Of a stretch of DNA of 17,138 nucleotides, positions 1-7,458 are shown in pieces. The DNA lies in NCBI GenBank assembly GCA_958413765.1, contig CATYVH010000040.1:1-17138 (forward strand), given 5' to 3'. Numbering within the stretch: position 1 is the stretch's first letter; each line of letters begins with the position of its first letter. The notes under the pieces are model-generated. The model was not told the origin of the DNA. It saw only the letters and a list, made by a program, of their open reading frames with translations, and ran no database searches. Made by a program: the position numbers and the translations under genes. Source of the stretch: an uncultured Collinsella sp. GTDB taxonomy: Bacteria; Actinomycetota; Coriobacteriia; Coriobacteriales; Coriobacteriaceae.

Positions 1-95
1 GATTGGCGAAAATACGTTGGTGAAAATGGTGAAAAATATATTGACGCTAACATGAAGGCGGAGAAACGCTCTCGAACGGCGAGAAGGCCGCGGTC

Positions 96-947
96 GTGAG
101 CGGGCTTTCAGGGCAATACCCCCTCGCCGACCTGCTCGAGTGCGCCGGCCTGGCGAGGTCGAGCTACTACTACGCGCTGTCGCACCCGAAGGCTCCCACC
201 AGGCCCGAGCTCTGGGAGGCCGCCGCCGAGATATTCTCGCGCACCGCCAACGGGTGCGGCCACAGGCAGATCGCCATGTGCCTGCGCGCCGAGCAGGGCG
301 TGCGCATAGCCGACAAGACGACGCTGAAGATGATGCGCGAGATGGGCATCAGCTGCGGGATCCGCCGCGAGACCGACTACCACAGGTACAACTCGTACAG
401 GGGCAAGGTCGGAAAGACCTTCGAGAACGTCATCGGCAGGGACTTCGCCGCCGGCGGGCCGTGGGAGAAGATGGGCACCGACGTCACCGAGTTCAAGCAG
501 CCCTGGGGCAAGGCCTACTTCGCGCCGGTCTACGATTTCGGCAGCAAGGAGATCGTCGCCTGGTCCACGTCGCTGCATCCCAACATGGCCCAGCAGCACG
601 AGCTGCTCGACCAGCTCGTGTCCAAGATGCCCGAGGGCTCCAGGCCGGTCCTGCACTCGGACATGGGCTGGCAGTACCAGCAGGCCGGGTGGTGCAAGCG
701 GTTGGAGGAGGCCGGCGTGGTGCAGAGCATGTCCCGGAAGGGCAACTGCATCGACAACGGCGCGACGGAGCAGGTGTTCGGCCATATGAAGGACGAGTTC
801 TTTCGCGGAAGAAAATGGCCCTGCTTCGAAGACTTCAAGAGGGACCTGGACGAATACATCATCCATTGGAACACGAGAAGGAGGCAGGTTAAACTGAAGG
901 GACTGACCCCGGAGGAATTCCGGAATCAGTCCCTATGTGCGGCGTAG
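96..947 (+). CDS. IS3-family transposase OrfB (DDE integrase domain)
   Basis: The product (283 aa) is the catalytic half of an IS3-type transposase, which cuts and joins the element ends. An N-terminal region with the typical LLECAGLARSSYYY stretch (about residues 13-26) leads into an HTH_21-like segment (about 50-90). An rve integrase core follows, with the DDE triad readable as D129 (in TDVTEF), D189 (in HSDMGWQY) and E225 (in DNGATEQVF). The C-terminal HWNTRRRQVKLKGLTPEEF block is the normal family ending. The GTG at 96 has no clear Shine-Dalgarno, and coding similarity appears to continue upstream in frame to about base 60, so 96 is a formal start. In intact IS3 elements this ORF is expressed as an OrfA-OrfB fusion by -1 frameshifting. 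No orfA is visible here, so mobility in its own right is doubtful. Confidence 0.9.
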   Translation: MSGLSGQYPLADLLECAGLARSSYYYALSHPKAPTRPELWEAAAEIFSRTANGCGHRQIAMCLRAEQGVRIADKTTLKMMREMGISCGIRRETDYHRYNSYRGKVGKTFENVIGRDFAAGGPWEKMGTDVTEFKQPWGKAYFAPVYDFGSKEIVAWSTSLHPNMAQQHELLDQLVSKMPEGSRPVLHSDMGWQYQQAGWCKRLEEAGVVQSMSRKGNCIDNGATEQVFGHMKDEFFRGRKWPCFEDFKRDLDEYIIHWNTRRRQVKLKGLTPEEFRNQSLCAA

Positions 948-961
948 GCCGCTTATTAGCC

Positions 962-986
962 CGTCCAAGAATTGGGGCGCAGTTCA
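962..986 (-). repeat. Probable right terminal inverted repeat of the IS3 element
   Basis: Read from outside inwards (reverse strand) the sequence begins TGAACTGCGCCCCAATTC. It starts with TG and sits just after orfB, as expected for an IS3-family terminal repeat. The matching left repeat is not in the window, so the exact outer base (986) is inferred. Confidence 0.5.
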
Positions 987-1027
987 ACGTTGGCTTGGGG
1001 TCCGTCTTGTACCATGGCTCTTTTGGA

Positions 1028-2281
1028 CTATGAGCGCTCATATTTCGTGGCCCGCCCGGTTCCCTGCCTTACGATTGCATTCCGTTCAAGCAGAGATTCG
1101 AGTGCCGCCAACGTCCGCATGCGGCTCAGCCCCGTCTGTTTTTCAATCTCGCTTCGCGACATAATTCGCCCGCCCGACAAGGCCTTGAGAACCTGGGCCT
1201 CTTCCTCGGACCCTTCAAAGGCATCGGTAACGGGCAATGTGACGGCCACCATGCCGCCGCGAACATCAAAAATTGGTTGATTGATCGAATCGCGATAGGC
1301 ACGTCTAATGCGCGCAATTCCCGTACCAAATTTCTCGATATAATCCAGCTTTAAGAAGGCCTCTGCAACGATGGGGTTTCTGAGCACGGATATCTGCCCA
1401 TACAGGTATTGTTCTGTCGTCAAACCGGCGGGCAGCGATCCGGGGGAGGTCACAACGACGCGATCATCGTACAGAGCAATTTGAACGTTCGCTCGAATAT
1501 CCCACGTCCGATGCACCAAAGCGTTTGCAACAGCTTCGCGGAATGCCTCAAGAGGAATTCGATCGGTTTGGACGCGCTTCATCCCTTCGATACGCTCATA
1601 ACGGTAGTAACGTGCAAACATAGCTACCGCCCTGTCCACCTGCTCAATTGCGGATACATTTGTCGCCGCCTCGCGATCCAAGATCACATCCTCGGTATCG
1701 CCAAAACGAACGCAGTCGATGCCTGGAAAATCATTCTTATCCGCTAAAATCGCCGCGGCATTGGTATAGCCATCCTTGCCGAGCAAGCGAAGCGTACGCA
1801 TGATATCCGGCGTTAGCTCGGAAATGCCGAGGTGTTCAACACACTTATGCTCGAGCGTATGAAAGCCCAAGTCCTGGCGAGCCGACGTGAGCGCGTCGAA
1901 CGTTACGTTGCTGCCTTCGAGCGTCAGCCTGCCATACTCAAACCGGTCGACCTCCACCGTTGCCGAATCGTTTCGCCTGTAGGCCTTTCCCTTGCTTCGA
2001 TAGGGTTTGTCCTGTCCTTCATAAACCGTAAGGATTACGGTCCCGTGTTTCTCATCGGGCTCGAGCGTGTAACGGGGAGCGGGGTCCAAGCTGTCATTAA
2101 TCATGTTCTCGATGCGCAGGCATTCTGCGACCGGATCTGCAAGGCCGACAGCCACGCCCTCGTCGTCAACGCCAAACTCAATCTTGCCCGTCCCATAGTT
2201 TGCATAGGCGCTCACCGTTTTAAGAAACGTCGGCGTAACGCTTTCCTTGTATTCGACTGTAGGGCTCTCTCTAACAACCAT
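1028..2281 (-). CDS. AlbA_2 domain / GHKL ATPase-like winged-helix regulator
   Basis: This 417-aa protein combines an N-terminal AlbA_2 (Schlafen AAA_4-like) domain (about residues 5-115, opening ESPTVEYKES), a middle region, and a GHKL-like HATPase_c_4 segment. The last is marked by FREAVANALVHRTW and by the EKFGTGIARI motif near 320. A C-terminal winged helix-turn-helix follows (about 365-410, SRSEIEKQTGLSRMRTLAAL). Such proteins are often labelled RecG-like or putative transcriptional regulators, and their biochemical role is mostly unknown. The ATG at 2281 is preferred over an upstream GTG at 2287 because AGAGG lies 8 bases before the ATG. Its GC content is clearly lower than that of the flanking oxidoreductase and kdp genes, and it sits next to an IS element, which suggests acquisition by transfer. 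The promoter overlaps a strong inverted repeat, so autoregulation is plausible. The domain call is good; the function is inference. Confidence 0.8.
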   Translation of the reverse strand: MVVRESPTVEYKESVTPTFLKTVSAYANYGTGKIEFGVDDEGVAVGLADPVAECLRIENMINDSLDPAPRYTLEPDEKHGTVILTVYEGQDKPYRSKGKAYRRNDSATVEVDRFEYGRLTLEGSNVTFDALTSARQDLGFHTLEHKCVEHLGISELTPDIMRTLRLLGKDGYTNAAAILADKNDFPGIDCVRFGDTEDVILDREAATNVSAIEQVDRAVAMFARYYRYERIEGMKRVQTDRIPLEAFREAVANALVHRTWDIRANVQIALYDDRVVVTSPGSLPAGLTTEQYLYGQISVLRNPIVAEAFLKLDYIEKFGTGIARIRRAYRDSINQPIFDVRGGMVAVTLPVTDAFEGSEEEAQVLKALSGGRIMSRSEIEKQTGLSRMRTLAALESLLERNAIVRQGTGRATKYERS

Positions 2282-2318
2282 ATGCACAACCTCTTCGTTT
2301 CGTACTATTCATGACCGT

Positions 2319-2324
2319 ATTATA
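2319..2324 (-). promoter_or_regulatory. -10 box of the AlbA_2 regulator gene
   Basis: On the reverse strand this is a perfect TATAAT, 37 bases upstream of the preferred ATG. No good -35 is visible at normal spacing (CAATAC is the nearest), which suits a regulated promoter. It directly abuts the inner end of the inverted repeat arm at 2325-2343. Confidence 0.55.
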
Positions 2325-2377
2325 AGACGAAAACTGTTTGCGTATTGATTTATCCAAGACGCAAATGGTTTTCGTCT
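2325..2377. promoter_or_regulatory. Large inverted repeat, candidate operator for the AlbA_2 regulator
   Basis: The arms at 2325-2343 (AGACGAAAACTGTTTGCGT) and 2359-2377 (ACGCAAATGGTTTTCGTCT) are 19 bases each. They match as reverse complements except at two adjacent positions, around a 15-base spacer. The left arm fills the space between the -35 and -10 positions of the gene's promoter, so a bound protein would block transcription. There is no T-run after the arms, which argues against a terminator. The natural candidate ligand is the winged-helix protein encoded just downstream. The repeat is seen directly; the role is inference. Confidence 0.5.
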
Positions 2378-2402
2378 GTCGATAGGTCTGCAATCCAAAC
2401 GA

Positions 2403-2438
2403 AAAGAGTCCCGAGCTCGTTTGAACTCGGGGCTCTTT
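2403..2438 (-). terminator. Rho-independent terminator of the oxidoreductase gene
   Basis: AAAGAGTCCCGAG (2403-2415) pairs with CTCGGGGCTCTTT (2426-2438), a 13-bp stem with one wobble and a 10-base loop. On the reverse strand the stem runs into TCTTTTCGTTT, a U-rich tail. It would end leftward transcription from the gene at 2590-4539. The symmetric A/T flanks could give weak activity in the other direction too. Confidence 0.7.
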
Positions 2439-2589
2439 GTGCCGCACATCTATGAGAGGAGTAATTCGATGCGTACGAGCGCTACTCCATGAAGCCGCCC
2501 TGGGATGGCGGCAACCTCGTCAATGGGGTCAGGTTTACATGTATCAACTTAGCGCAAAGTAACCTGGCCCCCATGCACCAAAGGGTTGA
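2439..2589. other. Intergenic stretch with small hairpins, no convincing gene
   Basis: Between the terminator and the oxidoreductase stop lie a GGAGTA/TACTCC pair (2458-2463 with 2483-2488), a GCCGCC/GGCGGC hairpin (2494-2512) and the REP-like repeat listed separately. A short rightward frame, open from about 2465 to a TAG at 2591-2593, contains ATG at 2488 but lacks a ribosome binding site and is not called. A very small RNA or an old gene remnant cannot be excluded. Confidence 0.4.
2523..2574. repeat. REP-like imperfect inverted repeat
   Basis: ATGGGGTCAGGTTTAC (2523-2538) faces GTAACCTGGCCCCCAT (2559-2574). The arms are complementary apart from one substitution and two single-base bulges. 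GGGGTCAGGTTTA-type arms resemble dispersed extragenic palindromes. No second copy is visible in this window, so a repeat family is inferred only. Confidence 0.4.
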
Positions 2590-4539
2590 CTAGAGTTCGC
2601 AGGCAACCTTGTAGCCATCGCCGATGGCGTCGCGGATGTTGCCGCACTTGTTGGCATCGCCCAGCACGTGGGTGGCAACACCGGCTGCGGCCAGGTCGTC
2701 GGCCAGCTTGGTATTGGGACGATAGCCCATGGCAAGCACCAGCGTATCGGCACCGGTGATGGTGTGAACCTCGCCGTCCTTCTCGTAGCTGATGGTGTCC
2801 TCGGTGATCTCGGTCACCTTGGCCTCGGTCAGCACGTGGACGCCCTTGGATAGCATGCGCGTGATGAGCACCGCGCGGCCGGCGCCGCCCTCGTTGGCGG
2901 CGAGCGTCTTGGTCATCTCGATGACGGTGACATCGCGATTGGCCGGCGACAGGTCGTTGACCAACGGGGCCAGGTAATCGGCCGTTTCGCAGCCAACGGT
3001 GCCGCCGCCCACGATGACGATCTTCTTGCCCGGGAAAGCCTTGCCGCCCAGCAGGTCGTCAGCCGTCATAACCTGCTTAAAGCCCTGCATGAAGGCCGGA
3101 GCGATGGGCTCGGCGCCATAAGCCAGGACAACCTCGTAGCCCGCGTAGTCACGCTGGATATCCTCGGCCGTGAGCTCGGTACCAAAGACGCACGTGACGC
3201 CTGCCTCGGCCAAGCGACGGTACTGATACTTGATCACGCGGGTGAGCTCCTGCTTTGCCGGCGGAACGGCTGCGATGCGCATCTCGCCGCCCGGCTCGTC
3301 CTGCTTATCCACAAGCACCACGTTGTGGCCGCGCTTGGCGGCAATGTAGGCTGCCTCCATGCCCGCAGGACCAGCGCCCACAACGAGCACGTTCTTGGCC
3401 TCGGCGGCAGGCTCGTAGCCAGCCTCGTCACGCTCCACGTCCGGGTTGACGGTGCAGGAAATGCGCTTGCCAAACATAATGCCGTTCAGGCAGCGCAGGC
3501 AACCGATGCAGGGGCGGATGTCGTCGGCGTTGCCGGCAGCGGCCTTGTTGCAGAACTCGGCATCGCACAGATTGGCGCGGCCCATCATGCAGATATCGGC
3601 AGCACCGTCCTCGATCAGCTCCTCGGCAATCCAAGCCTCGTTAATGCGTCCGACCGTGGCGACGGGAATGTTGACGTGCTTTTTGATCTCGCGCGAGCAG
3701 GCGGCGTGCGAGGCCTGCTGGGTACCGGCGGCGGGAATCGCAGAGCCGCGCTTGATGGTAGTGCCGCCCGAGACGTGAATCATGTCGACGCCGACCTTCT
3801 CCAGACGACGCGAGACGTAGATCATGTCGTTGAGGGTCAGGCCGCCATCGGTGTACTCATCGCCCGAGATGCGGACGTCGATGATAAAGTCCTTGCCGCA
3901 GCGCTCGCGGATCTCGGCGATGACCTCAAGCAAAAAGCGCATGCGGGCGTCGAGCGAGCCACCGTACTCATCGGTACGCTTGTTATAGAGCGGGGTCAAA
4001 AAGCCACCGAGCATGCCGTGGGCGTGTGCCGCATGGACCTCGACGCCGTCAACACCGGCCTTCTGCATGCGCACAGCAGCGTCACCAAACTGATGCGTGA
4101 GCTCGTGGATCTCATCGACCGTGATGGGGCGCGGCGCCTCGCGGGCATAGGACGGGCCCACAAAGGACGGAGCGATCAGGCGCGGCGTGCCCGGAATGTT
4201 AAAGGCCATGTAGGCGGGATGGAAGAGCTGCGGCATGATCTTGCAGCCATACTCGTGGACGGCTGCGGCGAGCTTTTCCCAGCCGGGGATAAACGTGTCG
4301 TCGTAGCAGCACATGTCACCCGGCAGATAGGTATAGGTGGGCTCGACCGTCACGACCTCGGTAATGATGAGGCCCACGCCGCCCTTGGCACGGGCACGGT
4401 AATGATCGACCAAGTCGTCGGTCACATAGCCGTGGTCGGCCAGGTTCGTGGACACCGGCGGCATAAAGACGCGGTTCTTGACCTCGGTCGTACCGACCTT
4501 GATCGGGCTAAAGAGCATCGGGTAGGCGGAAGACTCCAT
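2590..4539 (-). CDS. FMN/4Fe-4S/FAD oxidoreductase, 2-enoate / 2,4-dienoyl-CoA reductase type
   Basis: This 649-aa protein has the full architecture of the enoate reductase / 2,4-dienoyl-CoA reductase / BaiCD-BaiH group, cytosolic enzymes that reduce activated C=C bonds with NAD(P)H. An old-yellow-enzyme FMN barrel occupies about residues 8-340, with the HAAHAHGMLGGFLTPLYNKR and DEYGGSLDARMRF motifs (169-202). An Fe-S cluster motif follows, with C344, C347, C350 and C362. An FAD dinucleotide fold starts at GAGPAGMEAA (388-397), and a second nucleotide-binding GGGTVGCETA lies at 511-520. The length is typical and all key motifs are present. The ATG at 4539 follows AAAGGA by a good distance. 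The gene is monocistronic, ending at the hairpin at 2403-2438. Substrate cannot be read from sequence: bile acid intermediates, enoates and other unsaturated compounds are all possible for a gut anaerobe. Confidence 0.88.
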   Translation of the reverse strand: MESSAYPMLFSPIKVGTTEVKNRVFMPPVSTNLADHGYVTDDLVDHYRARAKGGVGLIITEVVTVEPTYTYLPGDMCCYDDTFIPGWEKLAAAVHEYGCKIMPQLFHPAYMAFNIPGTPRLIAPSFVGPSYAREAPRPITVDEIHELTHQFGDAAVRMQKAGVDGVEVHAAHAHGMLGGFLTPLYNKRTDEYGGSLDARMRFLLEVIAEIRERCGKDFIIDVRISGDEYTDGGLTLNDMIYVSRRLEKVGVDMIHVSGGTTIKRGSAIPAAGTQQASHAACSREIKKHVNIPVATVGRINEAWIAEELIEDGAADICMMGRANLCDAEFCNKAAAGNADDIRPCIGCLRCLNGIMFGKRISCTVNPDVERDEAGYEPAAEAKNVLVVGAGPAGMEAAYIAAKRGHNVVLVDKQDEPGGEMRIAAVPPAKQELTRVIKYQYRRLAEAGVTCVFGTELTAEDIQRDYAGYEVVLAYGAEPIAPAFMQGFKQVMTADDLLGGKAFPGKKIVIVGGGTVGCETADYLAPLVNDLSPANRDVTVIEMTKTLAANEGGAGRAVLITRMLSKGVHVLTEAKVTEITEDTISYEKDGEVHTITGADTLVLAMGYRPNTKLADDLAAAGVATHVLGDANKCGNIRDAIGDGYKVACEL

Positions 4540-4645
4540 ACAGGGTTCCTTTCGTTTGAGCCGCTCGGCGGCAGTTGCTAACGTACTTATCGTATCAGTA
4601 ACCGCGCTGTACCCGACTGTACACGCTCCCCCGGCTTTTACTCAG

Positions 4646-4764
4646 CCCACAAAAAGTTGCGGTGGAATACGGAGTAGATAAGGCCTTTGACAGCCAAAAC
4701 AGTCCGTATTTCACCGCAACTGATGGGCGAGGTGGAGTTAGAGGCCCAGGTAGGCAGTCATGCC
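4646..4764. repeat. Left copy of a ~120-bp direct repeat flanking the kdp locus
   Basis: The stretch from CCCACAAAAAGTTGCGG to GGTCATGCC/CAGTCATGCC recurs in the same orientation at 13055-13174, with about ten differences over 119-120 bases. It contains a strong hairpin (4656-4720) and, on the reverse strand, the end of an open frame reading EGMTAYLGL and stopping at 4738-4740. The copy begins 20 bases after the kdpC stop in the transcribed direction. The repeat is seen directly; its origin is unknown. Confidence 0.8.
4651..4720 (-). terminator. Terminator hairpin after kdpC
   Basis: GTTGCGGTGGAATACGGA (4656-4673) pairs with TCCGTATTTCACCGCAAC (4703-4720), 18 bp with one mismatch and a 29-base loop. 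On the reverse strand the stem is followed by TTTTTGTGGG, so it works as a terminator for the leftward kdpFABC operon. It insulates that operon from the oxidoreductase gene on the same strand. The loop is long for a classical terminator. Confidence 0.6.
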
Positions 4765-4784
4765 CTCATCCGCCACTCCCTCAC

Positions 4785-5375
4785 CTACAGCGCGCCGTCC
4801 AGCATAAGATTCACCTTGAGCACGTTGACCGTGGGCTCGCCGAACACGCCGAGGAAACGGCCCTTGGTGCACGCGGCGATGATGTCGCGCACCTCGTCCT
4901 CACTTTTGCCCGTGGCCTTGGCAAGGCGCGGAACCTGGTACTCAGCGGCATCCGGAGAGATCTCCGGGTCGAGGCCGGACCCCGAACACGTCACCAGGTC
5001 GACGGGCACAGCGTCCATATCGGCATCGGGGTTGGCGGCGCGGATCTTCTTCACGCGCGCATCTATCAGCTGCCGATACTCCTCACTCGCCGGGGACAGG
5101 TTGGACGGGGCACCATACGCCATGAGCTCGCCGTCTTCGCCTTCGACAATTGACACGTTCTGGATACGACCCCACATGTGGGCTTCGTCATCAAAGTTCT
5201 GGCCGATGAGTTCGGAACCCACAACCTTGCCGTCGACCGTAATGAGCGAACCGTTCGCCTGATACGGGAACGCAACCTGGGCGATGCCGGTCACGACGAG
5301 CGTATAGCCCAGGCCGCAGACAACGGTAAACAGCGCGAACACGCCCAGTGCGCGCGATGTAACACCTTTGAACAT
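4785..5375 (-). CDS. kdpC: Potassium-transporting ATPase subunit KdpC
   Basis: KdpC is the single-pass subunit of the KdpFABC K+ pump that stabilises the KdpA-KdpB complex and affects ATP affinity. The product is 196 aa (the E. coli protein is 190). One N-terminal membrane segment (about residues 8-30) is followed by the family signature VVGSELIGQNF (51-61) and SNLSPAS (91-97). The rest is an extracytoplasmic domain with PDADMDAVPVDLVTCSGSGLDP. The ATG at 5375 is chosen because GGAGG (5381-5385) lies just upstream; the GTG at 5387 would abut the kdpB stop and has no binding site. The gene starts 12 bases after kdpB, so it is translated from the same message. The repeat-borne hairpin at 4656-4720 ends the operon. 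Confidence 0.93.
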   Translation of the reverse strand: MFKGVTSRALGVFALFTVVCGLGYTLVVTGIAQVAFPYQANGSLITVDGKVVGSELIGQNFDDEAHMWGRIQNVSIVEGEDGELMAYGAPSNLSPASEEYRQLIDARVKKIRAANPDADMDAVPVDLVTCSGSGLDPEISPDAAEYQVPRLAKATGKSEDEVRDIIAACTKGRFLGVFGEPTVNVLKVNLMLDGAL

Positions 5376-5387
5376 ACAAACCTCCAC

Positions 5388-7442
5388 TTACATAATGCCG
5401 CATAACGCGAGCAGCATGTCGATGAGCTTGATGAATACGAACGGGGCAACGATGCCGCCCAGACCCCACACGAGCAGGTTGTGGGTCAGCAGCTGTCCGG
5501 ACGGGACCTCGCGATACTTAACGCCCTTCAGCGCGGCCGGGATCAGCGCGACGATAACGAGCGCGTTATAGATGATGGCCGAAAGAACCGCGGACAGCGG
5601 GCTTGCCAGACCGAGGATGTTGAGCGCGCCAAGGCCCGGGTAGATCGGCGAGAACAGGGCCGGGATGATAGCGAAGTACTTCGCCACGTCGTTGGCCACC
5701 GAGAAGGTCGTGAGCGAACCGCGGGTCATGAGCAGCTGCTTGCCAATACGCACGACCTCGATGAGCTTGGTGGGGCTGGAGTCGAGGTCGACCATGTTGC
5801 CGGCCTCCTTGGCAGCCTGGGTGCCCGTGTTCATGGCCACGGCGACGTCGGCCTGGGCCAGAGCGGGCGCGTCGTTGGTGCCGTCGCCGGTCATGGCGAC
5901 CAGGTGGCCCTCACGCTGGAACTCGCGGATCTTCTCGAGCTTGCCTTCAGGGGTGGCCTCGGCCAGAAAGTCGTCAACGCCGGCCTCGGCGGCGATTGCC
6001 GCGGCGGTGAGCGGGTTGTCGCCCGTCACCATGATGGTCTTGATGCCCATCTTGCGCAGGTCGGCGAACTTCTCCTTAACGCCGGACTTGATGATGTCCT
6101 TGAGGTACACAACGCCCAGCACGCGGCAGTTCTTGGTCACGACCAGCGGGGTGCCGCCGGCCTTGGCGATGCGCTCGACGACGTCGTCGCACTCCTGGGA
6201 GAACACGCCGCCGGCTGCCTCCACATAGGTGCGCACGGAATCGGCAGCGCCCTTGCGGATCTCATTGCCCTCGTAGTTCACGCCGGACATACGCGTTGCC
6301 GCGGTGAACGGGATGAACTCCATGCCCTTATCCTCGAGTGTGCGGCCGCGCAGCCCAAACTGCTCCTTGGCGAGCACGACGATGGAACGGCCCTCGGGGG
6401 TCTCGTCGGCCAGCGAGGAAAGCTGGGCGGCATCGGCCAGCTCCGCGGGATCGACGCCGTCGACCGGGATGAACTCGGCGGCTTGGCGGTTACCCAGGGT
6501 GATGGTGCCGGTCTTGTCGAGCATGAGGATGTCGACGTCGCCGGCGGCCTCGATGGCGCGGCCGGACATGGCCAGCACGTTGGCCTCGTTCAGACGGCTC
6601 ATGCCGGCGATGCCGATGGCGGACAGAAGGGCGCCGATGGTAGTGGGAGCCAGGCACACGAGCAGCGCCACGAGCGTGGTCACGGCCGTGGGGTTGACCA
6701 TGTCGTTAAGACCGGACGAGAAGCAGGAGTAACAATACAGGGCCAACGTGACCAGGATAAAGACGATGGAGAGGGCCACCAGGAAGATCTCCAGAGCAAT
6801 CTCGTTAGGGGTCTTCTTACGCGCGGCACCCTCGACCATCGCGATCATCTTGTCCAGGAAGCTCTGGCCGGGCTCGCTGGAGATCTTGACGATGATCCAG
6901 TCGGACAGCACCGTGGTACCACCGGTAACGGCAGAGCGGTCGCCGCCAGCCTCGCGAACCACGGGTGCAGACTCGCCGGTGATGGCCGACTCATCAACCG
7001 AGGCGGCACCCTCGATGACATCGCCGTCTCCCGGAATCTGCTCGCCGGCGCGTACGATCACCAGGTCGCCGCGCGTGAGCTCGGTGCCGGGAACGACGGT
7101 GAAGTGCTCCTTGTCCTCAACGGACTCGATGCGATGGGCCTCGACATCCTTCTTGGCCGCACGCAGGGAATCGGCCTGGGCCTTACCGCGGCCCTCGGCA
7201 AGCGCCTCAGCGAAGTTCGAGAACAGGTCGGTGAGCCACAGGATGACCGCGATGGCGACCACATAGTAAGTGGGCACACCCGCGTCCTGCACACCGAAGA
7301 TGGAAGCGACGGCCAGGACGGAGGTCATGACGGCGGAAAGCCACACCAGGAACATGACCGGGTTTTGAATCTGGACGCGAGGATCCAACTTGGCAAACGA
7401 GTCGCGGACCGCGCGGCCCATCATGTCTTTTTGCATAGCCAT
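5388..7442 (-). CDS. kdpB: Potassium-transporting P-type ATPase subunit KdpB
   Basis: KdpB is the ATP-hydrolysing P-type ATPase subunit that drives K+ uptake through KdpA. The product is 684 aa (E. coli 682). The actuator loop TGES lies at 155-158; its Ser corresponds to the inhibitory phosphorylation site Ser162 of E. coli. The phosphorylation motif LDKTGTITLGN has D309 as the acceptor. A PTTIGALLSAIG membrane stretch lies at about 266-277. The hinge TGDGTNDAPALAQADVAVAMN and the membrane segment TTFSVANDVAKYFAIIPA follow. All catalytic residues are intact. The ATG at 7442 is preferred because AGGAGG (7453-7458) lies 10 bases before it. An upstream ATG at 7466 would overlap the kdpA end and contain this binding site within its coding sequence. 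Confidence 0.95.
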   Translation of the reverse strand: MAMQKDMMGRAVRDSFAKLDPRVQIQNPVMFLVWLSAVMTSVLAVASIFGVQDAGVPTYYVVAIAVILWLTDLFSNFAEALAEGRGKAQADSLRAAKKDVEAHRIESVEDKEHFTVVPGTELTRGDLVIVRAGEQIPGDGDVIEGAASVDESAITGESAPVVREAGGDRSAVTGGTTVLSDWIIVKISSEPGQSFLDKMIAMVEGAARKKTPNEIALEIFLVALSIVFILVTLALYCYSCFSSGLNDMVNPTAVTTLVALLVCLAPTTIGALLSAIGIAGMSRLNEANVLAMSGRAIEAAGDVDILMLDKTGTITLGNRQAAEFIPVDGVDPAELADAAQLSSLADETPEGRSIVVLAKEQFGLRGRTLEDKGMEFIPFTAATRMSGVNYEGNEIRKGAADSVRTYVEAAGGVFSQECDDVVERIAKAGGTPLVVTKNCRVLGVVYLKDIIKSGVKEKFADLRKMGIKTIMVTGDNPLTAAAIAAEAGVDDFLAEATPEGKLEKIREFQREGHLVAMTGDGTNDAPALAQADVAVAMNTGTQAAKEAGNMVDLDSSPTKLIEVVRIGKQLLMTRGSLTTFSVANDVAKYFAIIPALFSPIYPGLGALNILGLASPLSAVLSAIIYNALVIVALIPAALKGVKYREVPSGQLLTHNLLVWGLGGIVAPFVFIKLIDMLLALCGIM

Positions 7443-7458
7443 AAATCTGCGCCCTCCT

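Larger units (their letters stand above)
51..986 (+). mobile_element. 3' part of an IS3-family insertion sequence
   Basis: This segment holds an IS3-type orfB and, 39 bases after its stop, a probable terminal inverted repeat. The left part of the element (left repeat and orfA) is not recognisable. The orfB frame is open only back to a TAA at 48-50, and bases 1-50 are distinctly AT-richer than what follows. Either the element is truncated on the left near base 50, or orfA lies outside the window and is joined by frameshifting. No target duplication can be assessed with one end missing. The family call is firm from the transposase; the boundaries are inference. Confidence 0.7.

Noticed and set aside
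2465..2593. Short rightward gene with ATG at 2488
   Set aside because: No binding site, only 33 codons from the ATG, and it is built partly from a REP-like repeat.
3325..4581. 418-aa rightward open frame opposite the oxidoreductase
   Set aside because: The opposite strand has intact FMN, Fe-S and FAD motifs; this frame has none and shows shadow composition.
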